Below, piece after piece: positions 7,401 to 10,476 of a stretch of DNA of 10,476 bases. The translations under genes were made by a program, and so were the position numbers. Source of the stretch: UBA2730 sp022793235 (GTDB taxonomy: Bacteria; Bacillota_I; Bacilli_A; RF39; UBA660); assembly GCA_949745755.1 (NCBI GenBank), contig CATJZL010000087.1, positions 1-10,476 on the forward strand, given 5' to 3'. Under the pieces are notes generated by a model. It ran no database searches and was not told the origin of the DNA. It was given only the letters and a program-made list of their open reading frames with translations. The first letter of the stretch is position 1, and the number at the start of each line of letters is the position of its first letter.

Positions 7401-8520
7401 CTTATTATATGGACTATATACACTAAATTACATAGAACAAACTCCTACATTATCTATAAATGAATTTACAACTTTCTTAGTAAATGACGTACTAAAAAAT
7501 CCATCTTACAATAGTAACTTTGATGAAGGAGCAAGAAATAAATTACAAACAATAAAAGGAATAATAAATAATAGTATAAAAAGTACAAATTATACATCAG
7601 GTGAAATATATATGATCTTAACAAATCTTTCAAAAGACTTAGAAAAAAATTTAGTCGAATTAGTATATCTATATTATGGTGCAGAAAATAAATATAACGA
7701 AAAGTGGACCCTAACAATAGAAGAATTTGTAAACGATTTGAATAATACAATAATTAAAGATGAAAGACTATATGACTTTATTAATCAAGAAATGAGAGAA
7801 AAAATAAAAGATTCACAAAAAATAATAAAAAAAGCAAAAGAATTATTGGTGGGCAAAAATTATTCCAGAATAATCTTAAATACAAACTTTGATTTAGAAG
7901 GAAAAGAAACTTATAATTTTATTAAAAAAATAAAAAAAGAACTTATAAAAGAGAAAAAAGGAATATATATAATAGGAGATTCAGCCATGTCTTATGAAAT
8001 GGACCAATCTTTTAATAGTGAACTTGATCTTATTACAATCATTACAATGATAGCTATATTTATAGTTGTAGCCTTATCCTTTAAATCTTTAATTATACCA
8101 TTTATACTGGTGCTCATTATACAAACAGCAGTCTATCTAACCATGGGAATTTTATCTGTTATAGGAGGAAATGTATATTTTATAGCACTTTTAATCGTAC
8201 AAAGTATCCTAATGGGAGCAACAATTGACTATGCTATCGTTTATACATCTTATTATCTAGAATCTCGTACAAAATTAGATGTAAAAAATGCAATAATAAA
8301 TGCTTACAATAAATCGATTCACACCATAGCAACTTCATCTCTAATATTAATAATAGTCACTTTAATTATAGGGAATTTTACATCAGCAGTAGCGTCAAAA
8401 ATATGTAAAACATTATCAGAAGGAACGATATGTGCATCTCTTTTAATTCTCTTACTATTGCCAGCTCTTCTTGGAGGATTAGACCGCTTTATTCATAAAA
8501 AAAGTAATCAAAAAGATTAG
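4438..8520 (+). CDS. MMPL/RND-superfamily membrane transporter with repeat-expanded extracellular domain
   Basis: This 1360-residue protein is a probable proton-driven exporter in the cytoplasmic membrane, of the MMPL branch of the RND superfamily (lipids, lipopeptides or drugs in known members; substrate here unknown). Two pseudo-symmetrical halves are visible. Helix 1 is at about 13-31, a first extracellular domain at 35-155, helices at about 157-176, 180-200, 210-231, 258-277 and 282-310, then helix 7 at 337-353, a second extracellular domain at about 355-1195, and five helices from 1196 to 1347. The conserved Asp-Tyr pairs needed for proton relay in MmpL3-type proteins are at D224-Y225 (ALSMDYSIMLMNRY) and D1264-Y1265 (GATIDYAIVY). 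The second extracellular domain is about 840 residues, against about 120 for the first, because of 8-9 repeats of about 80 residues. AGGAGGGGG (4422-4430) lies 7 nt before the ATG. The divergent TetR gene is the likely regulator. Confidence 0.94.
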   Translation: MKKRTDFIVEKRKYILGVFLLVAIFSIFFMSKVNINYDITKYLPQNSETRIGMDLMKKNFKQEEESTLNIMFKNLKEKEKIDIKETLEKIEHVKSVSYEKENNKYNKGKYTLYELIIDKKEDKKEATDVYNKVKEKFEDKNFEMSGTVADRNEPVLPTWIVGLAVLCALIILIIMSNSYLEPFLFMFVILLAVLLNMGTNIVFECVSNITNSISAILQMALSMDYSIMLMNRYNQEKEREKENVKAMKKALFASFRSISSSSITTIVGLLALVFMSFTIGKDLGFVLAKGVLLSLLCIFTCLPGLILLFDKLITKTKKKSFNVKLDKLGNFSYKIRHISIILFILVFASSFLLKGNLGIEYTDQTENEVNNIFKEKNQMALVYKNKYEKLIAKYCKSLEKEDKIDEILCYGNTINEKLTYQKLNNKLKELGTDTNIEDNLLKIIYYNYHNKDENKMTFKEFVTFIEEKIINDPEISKNIDENTKKSIEKLKNFTQIENINKKRTINEIASIFDIEESQVKDLFTYYLSKNNQTKLTVSTFTSFMKMDVLSNTKYNENIGKKERESLQFLEKFNNKTKLLSPLTKEEMSNLFGLDTKTVEQLYIYYHSLNDTKTELSINEFANFILEEVITNKEYENVLDKDTINQITLLKTLSTKNIITQEIKGEEIANLFNIQEDLVKKIILLNHLNTESNTNLSLKELILSVENLKQNTNYLDEMNTDQLLALKPFALNEQNNNETEKTKVELSQMFDTLYPNLVDTIYKGLGLADTEKMIPIQFIEKIINNFNQILDENTLNSIKLIYTVMMDSIDVNAKKYTLEEMSNMLNIDKENVNKIYILTDFVNGNIKDEMTPEQFVNFILENSEKENIKNSLTEDMKKQLILAKQIMDSTLKNEVYQAENLATLIGINEEIIKMIYSLYNKNNQKMSPYTFTNFILEHEKDNVLEGKINTVTRNELIRLKNIMNSIMNDRTHSSNELSILLGINKEQLDLLYGLYTLNYIEQTPTLSINEFTTFLVNDVLKNPSYNSNFDEGARNKLQTIKGIINNSIKSTNYTSGEIYMILTNLSKDLEKNLVELVYLYYGAENKYNEKWTLTIEEFVNDLNNTIIKDERLYDFINQEMREKIKDSQKIIKKAKELLVGKNYSRIILNTNFDLEGKETYNFIKKIKKELIKEKKGIYIIGDSAMSYEMDQSFNSELDLITIITMIAIFIVVALSFKSLIIPFILVLIIQTAVYLTMGILSVIGGNVYFIALLIVQSILMGATIDYAIVYTSYYLESRTKLDVKNAIINAYNKSIHTIATSSLILIIVTLIIGNFTSAVASKICKTLSEGTICASLLILLLLPALLGGLDRFIHKKSNQKD
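5689..7836 (+). repeat. Array of 8-9 degenerate repeats of about 80 residues in the MMPL extracellular domain
   Basis: Protein residues 418-1133 carry a recurring pattern: [TS]-x-x-E-h-x-x-h-h-x-I, then h-x-x-h-Y-x-x-Y, a polar turn, then [LM]-[ST]-h-x-E-F-x-x-F-I. The last element occurs nine times, starting at residues 456, 535, 615, 695, 772, 849, 925, 1005 and 1092 (for example MTFKEFVTFI, LSINEFANFI, MTPEQFVNFI, LSINEFTTFL, LTIEEFVNDL), with steps of 79, 80, 80, 77, 77, 76, 80 and 87. The first element recurs at about 503, 582, 661, 741, 814, 894, 970 and 1051. The repeats are diverged at DNA level, so they are old. Predicted content is nearly all helical. Confidence 0.85.
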
Positions 8521-8529
8521 TTCTTTTTG
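8509..8529 (+). terminator. Weak hairpin at the end of the MMPL gene
   Basis: CAAAAAGA (8509-8516) pairs perfectly with TCTTTTTG (8522-8529) across a 5-nt loop, spanning the stop codon. The stem is AT-rich and followed only by TGTTTG, so termination would be leaky at best; some readthrough into the two-component genes is plausible. Confidence 0.35.
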
Positions 8530-8546
8530 TGTTTGAAAGAAAAATA

Positions 8547-8575
8547 TCCACTAAAAAAATATAGAATGGTATAAT
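8547..8575 (+). promoter_or_regulatory. Extended -10 promoter of the two-component operon
   Basis: A perfect -10 TATAAT (8570-8575) is preceded by an extended TG element (8567-8568), with a poor -35 TCCACT (8547-8552) at 17 bp. The predicted start lies near 8582, which overlaps an upstream in-frame ATG at 8581 and supports the second ATG at 8599 as the true start. Confidence 0.65.
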
Positions 8576-8598
8576 AGTAAATGAAAAGTGGTGAAAAA

Positions 8599-9261
8599 AT
8601 GCAAAAAATTATGATAGTAGAAGATGATCAAGTAATAAAAAAAGAATTACAAAATTTATTAGAAAATGCAGGATATCAAACAGAAACATTAGAAAATTTT
8701 AAAGAAGCAAAGAAAGAAATATTAAAAAGTCCAGTAGATCTTATTTTACTTGATATAAATATTCCCGAATTAAATGGAGAAATTTTATTAAAAGAAATTA
8801 GAAAAACAGCAAATATACCCATCATTATGGTAACAAGTAGAGCAAATGAAATAGATGAAGCTTTATCTATCTCTTATGGAGCAGATGATTATATAACAAA
8901 ACCCTATAATCCGACCATCCTTCTATTAAGAATTCAAAGTATATTTAGAAGAATGGAAAATAAACAAAATAATTTACAATATGAAGATTTAGAAATCATT
9001 CCAAGTAAGGGAATACTAAAAAGGGAAGAAAAAGAAATAGAATTAACGAAGAATGAAATGATTATCTTCATCTATCTAGTAAATAATAAAGAAACAATTG
9101 TAACACGAGATGATTTAATGACAGACCTTTGGAATAATAGAGAATATATAAACGATAATGCTTTAACTGTAAATATAAGTAGATTAAGAAGCAAACTAGC
9201 AGAATTTGGTTACGAAAATAAAATCGAGACAAAAAAAGGACAAGGGTACATCTTATTATGA
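8599..9261 (+). CDS. OmpR/PhoB-family response regulator
   Basis: This 220-residue protein is the DNA-binding output of a two-component system. The receiver domain (1-115) has the acidic pocket E8-D9-D10, phosphoacceptor D52 (LILLDINIP), the switch threonine T79 and conserved lysine K101 before P102. The C-terminal winged helix (about 125-220) includes LTKNEMIIFIYLV, NALTVNISRLRSKL and the closing GQGYILL, typical of the OmpR class. ATG 8599 is preferred over the in-frame ATG at 8581, because a GTGGTG ribosome-binding-like element precedes it by 5 nt, the protein then starts MQKIMIVEDD as the family does, and the predicted transcript starts at about 8582. Its stop overlaps the kinase start as ATGA, so the two are translationally coupled. 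Phosphorylated by the adjacent kinase, it would act on promoters not identifiable here. Confidence 0.96.
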   Translation: MQKIMIVEDDQVIKKELQNLLENAGYQTETLENFKEAKKEILKSPVDLILLDINIPELNGEILLKEIRKTANIPIIMVTSRANEIDEALSISYGADDYITKPYNPTILLLRIQSIFRRMENKQNNLQYEDLEIIPSKGILKREEKEIELTKNEMIIFIYLVNNKETIVTRDDLMTDLWNNREYINDNALTVNISRLRSKLAEFGYENKIETKKGQGYILL

Positions 9262-10277
9262 AATTTATAAAGTATTTACAAGACAAAGGGCTAATAATAA
9301 GTCTCTATCTACTAACCAATATATTTACAATCTTTATGCTATCAGCCTTTAAAACAGACAAAAATTTAATACTTGCAATATTGTTTATTTACATAACATT
9401 ACTCATAATAATTATTATTCTAGACTTTAATAGAAAAAGAAATTTCTATAATGAAGTATTACAAAATATAGAAAGATTAGATCAAAAATATTTAATACTA
9501 GAAACAATAGAACGTCCTAATTTTTATGAGGGAAAAATTCTTCATCAAATCATATATGAAGCAAATAAATCTATGATAGAAAAGATAAAAATACATAAAA
9601 ATAATATAGACGATTTTAAGGAATATATAGAAATGTGGATACATGAAGTAAAGCTTCCAATAGTAAGCCTAATCCTTTTATGTCATAATAATAAAGAAGT
9701 ATTGGATAAAGATTATCTACATCAACTAAGAAGATTAGATAATTATATTGATCAAGTCTTATATTATGTAAGAAGTAGTTATGCAGAAGAGGATTTTTTA
9801 ATAAAAGAAACATTCCTAGATAAGGTCATAAGTAATATAGCCTTAAAAAATAAAGATGACCTCTTAGAAAATAAAATAGATTTAACTGTAGACGTAAAAA
9901 AGATAAAAATACATACAGACTCGAAATGGTTAGAATTTATAATCAACCAAATCATAAACAATAGTATAAAATATAAAAAAGAAAATATAGAATCCTATAT
10001 AAAAATATATGCTACAGAAGATAAAAATCAAATCACTTTACATATAAAAGATAATGGAATAGGAATACCTAAACAAGATATACATCAAGTATTTAAGAAA
10101 TCCTTTACAGGAGAAAATGGAAGAGGAAAAGTAAAATCAACAGGAATAGGGCTTTATATCGCAGATAAACTCTGTAAAAAATTAGGTCATAAAATAGAAA
10201 TAGAATCGATACAAAATAACTTTACAGAGGTTAAAATAACTTTTGGAAAAAATAATTATTATAAAATAAAAGAGTAA
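9258..10277 (+). CDS. BceS-like intramembrane-sensing sensor histidine kinase
   Basis: This 339-residue membrane kinase has two transmembrane helices (about 11-31 and 36-56) joined by a loop of only about five residues, so there is no extracellular sensor domain. This is the mark of intramembrane-sensing kinases such as BceS. The phosphorylated histidine is H129 in FKEYIEMWIHEVKLPI, close to the family form W-x-H-[EQ]-[IV]-K-x-P-I. The ATPase domain has an N box (NQIINNSIKY, 230-239), G1 DNGIGI (265-270), an F box (VFKKSFTG, 278-285) and G2 GIGLYI (296-301), so it looks active. In characterised systems such kinases respond to cell-wall-active peptides through a BceAB-type ABC transporter encoded next door. 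No such transporter follows within the 199 nt available. It overlaps the regulator gene by 4 nt. Confidence 0.95.
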   Translation: MKFIKYLQDKGLIISLYLLTNIFTIFMLSAFKTDKNLILAILFIYITLLIIIIILDFNRKRNFYNEVLQNIERLDQKYLILETIERPNFYEGKILHQIIYEANKSMIEKIKIHKNNIDDFKEYIEMWIHEVKLPIVSLILLCHNNKEVLDKDYLHQLRRLDNYIDQVLYYVRSSYAEEDFLIKETFLDKVISNIALKNKDDLLENKIDLTVDVKKIKIHTDSKWLEFIINQIINNSIKYKKENIESYIKIYATEDKNQITLHIKDNGIGIPKQDIHQVFKKSFTGENGRGKVKSTGIGLYIADKLCKKLGHKIEIESIQNNFTEVKITFGKNNYYKIKE

Positions 10278-10318
10278 AGAAATTACAAAATAGAGTATAC
10301 GAATAACGATTAGTTTAG

Positions 10319-10429
10319 TATAGAAGAAAATTTGAACATAAAAAAGATATCTGGACCACACTTGAATATTCAAATTATTTCAAATCATATACCTTAGAAA
10401 TTTTAAATGAGAAAAAACGTCCATTATAA
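10319..10429 (+). other. Startless 36-codon open stretch downstream of the kinase (possible gene remnant)
   Basis: Between a TAG at 10316 and the TAA at 10427 there is an open frame of 36 codons without ATG, GTG or TTG. It encodes a mixed-composition peptide including KDIWTTLEYSNYF and ending EKKRPL, more protein-like than the AT-rich spacer around it. It may be the tail of a decayed gene or chance; no family is recognised. Confidence 0.2.
10362..10373. promoter_or_regulatory. Perfect 12-bp palindrome TTGAATATTCAA
   Basis: TTGAATATTCAA reads the same on both strands and is followed by a second TTCAAAT at 10379-10385. It lies 76 nt upstream of the putative ATG at 10449 and could be an operator for a downstream gene. 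No good promoter pair was found nearby, so the role is open. Confidence 0.25.
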
Positions 10430-10448
10430 AAATAAAAGAGGAAAAGAT

Positions 10449-10476
10449 ATGGATAGAAAGATTAGAAAAAATATAA
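10449..10476 (+). CDS. Possible start of a further gene, cut by the window end
   Basis: ATG 10449 is preceded at 7 nt by AGAGG (10437-10441), a fair ribosome binding site. Only nine codons are seen (MDRKIRKNI), with no stop. The N-terminus does not look like the start of a BceA-type ATPase, which usually begins with a strand and a KxY-type segment, but nine residues are too few to exclude anything. Confidence 0.35.

Noticed and set aside
4728..7750. Several minus-strand open frames of 60-94 residues under the MMPL gene
   Set aside because: All are antisense shadows of an AT-rich coding region, with no domain, start signal or neighbour support.
9256..9264. Mycoplasma-type code with TGA read as tryptophan
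   Set aside because: Tryptophans in conserved positions use TGG, and the regulator ends at a TGA in a typical ATGA overlap with the kinase gene.
9068..10373. Minus-strand open frames under the response regulator and kinase genes
   Set aside because: They are antisense to clearly functional genes and show only F/L/Y-rich composition expected from AAA-rich codons.
1..10476. CRISPR arrays, insertion sequences, tRNA or rRNA genes
   Set aside because: No regularly spaced direct repeats, transposase, terminal inverted repeats or recognisable structural RNA sequence was seen.

Overview
The window comes from a very AT-rich, low-GC Gram-positive bacterium (Bacillota; a Bacilli or Clostridia gut-type lineage seems most likely, but I cannot place it further). 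The reasons are AGGAGG-type ribosome binding sites, sigmaA-like promoters, a Firmicutes-style rpsP-khpA pair, a TetR/MMPL pair and an intramembrane-sensing histidine kinase. Tryptophan is encoded by TGG and TGA acts as a stop, so the standard bacterial code fits rather than the Mycoplasma code.

Layout. Positions 1-173 hold a leader with two inverted repeats and a TATAAT promoter. Positions 174-3107 carry two co-directional genes for lysine/glutamate-rich, probably coiled-coil proteins (554 and 411 aa). They are recognisable paralogs, with a shared N-terminal KYGKRKP motif, a shared LNxKxxP motif and a shared C-terminal array of 27-residue KY-x-I-x-E-F repeats; I do not recognise the family. 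A hairpin-plus-T-run terminator follows, and its 3' arm contains the -35 box of the next promoter. That promoter drives rpsP (ribosomal protein S16) and khpA (KH-domain RNA-binding protein), 3194-3717. The usual next genes rimM, trmD and rplS are absent here; instead a convergent TetR-family repressor gene (3712-4260, minus strand) abuts khpA.

The 177-bp divergent intergenic region (4261-4437) contains promoters in both directions, a TAGAC-AAA-GTCTA palindrome inside the promoter of the rightward gene, and several repeated ATGGACA/ATGTAC words. The rightward gene (4438-8520) encodes a 1360-aa MMPL/RND-superfamily membrane transporter. Its second extracellular domain is inflated to about 840 residues by 8-9 degenerate repeats of about 80 residues. 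The TetR protein is the obvious candidate repressor of this transporter.

From 8547 onward, an extended -10 promoter drives a two-component system: an OmpR-family response regulator (8599-9261) overlapping by ATGA with a BceS-like intramembrane-sensing histidine kinase (9258-10277). Such systems usually sense cell-envelope stress, often antimicrobial peptides, through a partner ABC transporter. No such transporter is visible here. The last 199 bases hold a 12-bp palindrome, a startless open stretch that may be a gene remnant, and a plausible start of a further gene at 10449.

The most unusual parts are the orphan coiled-coil gene pair and the repeat-expanded extracellular domain of the MMPL protein.
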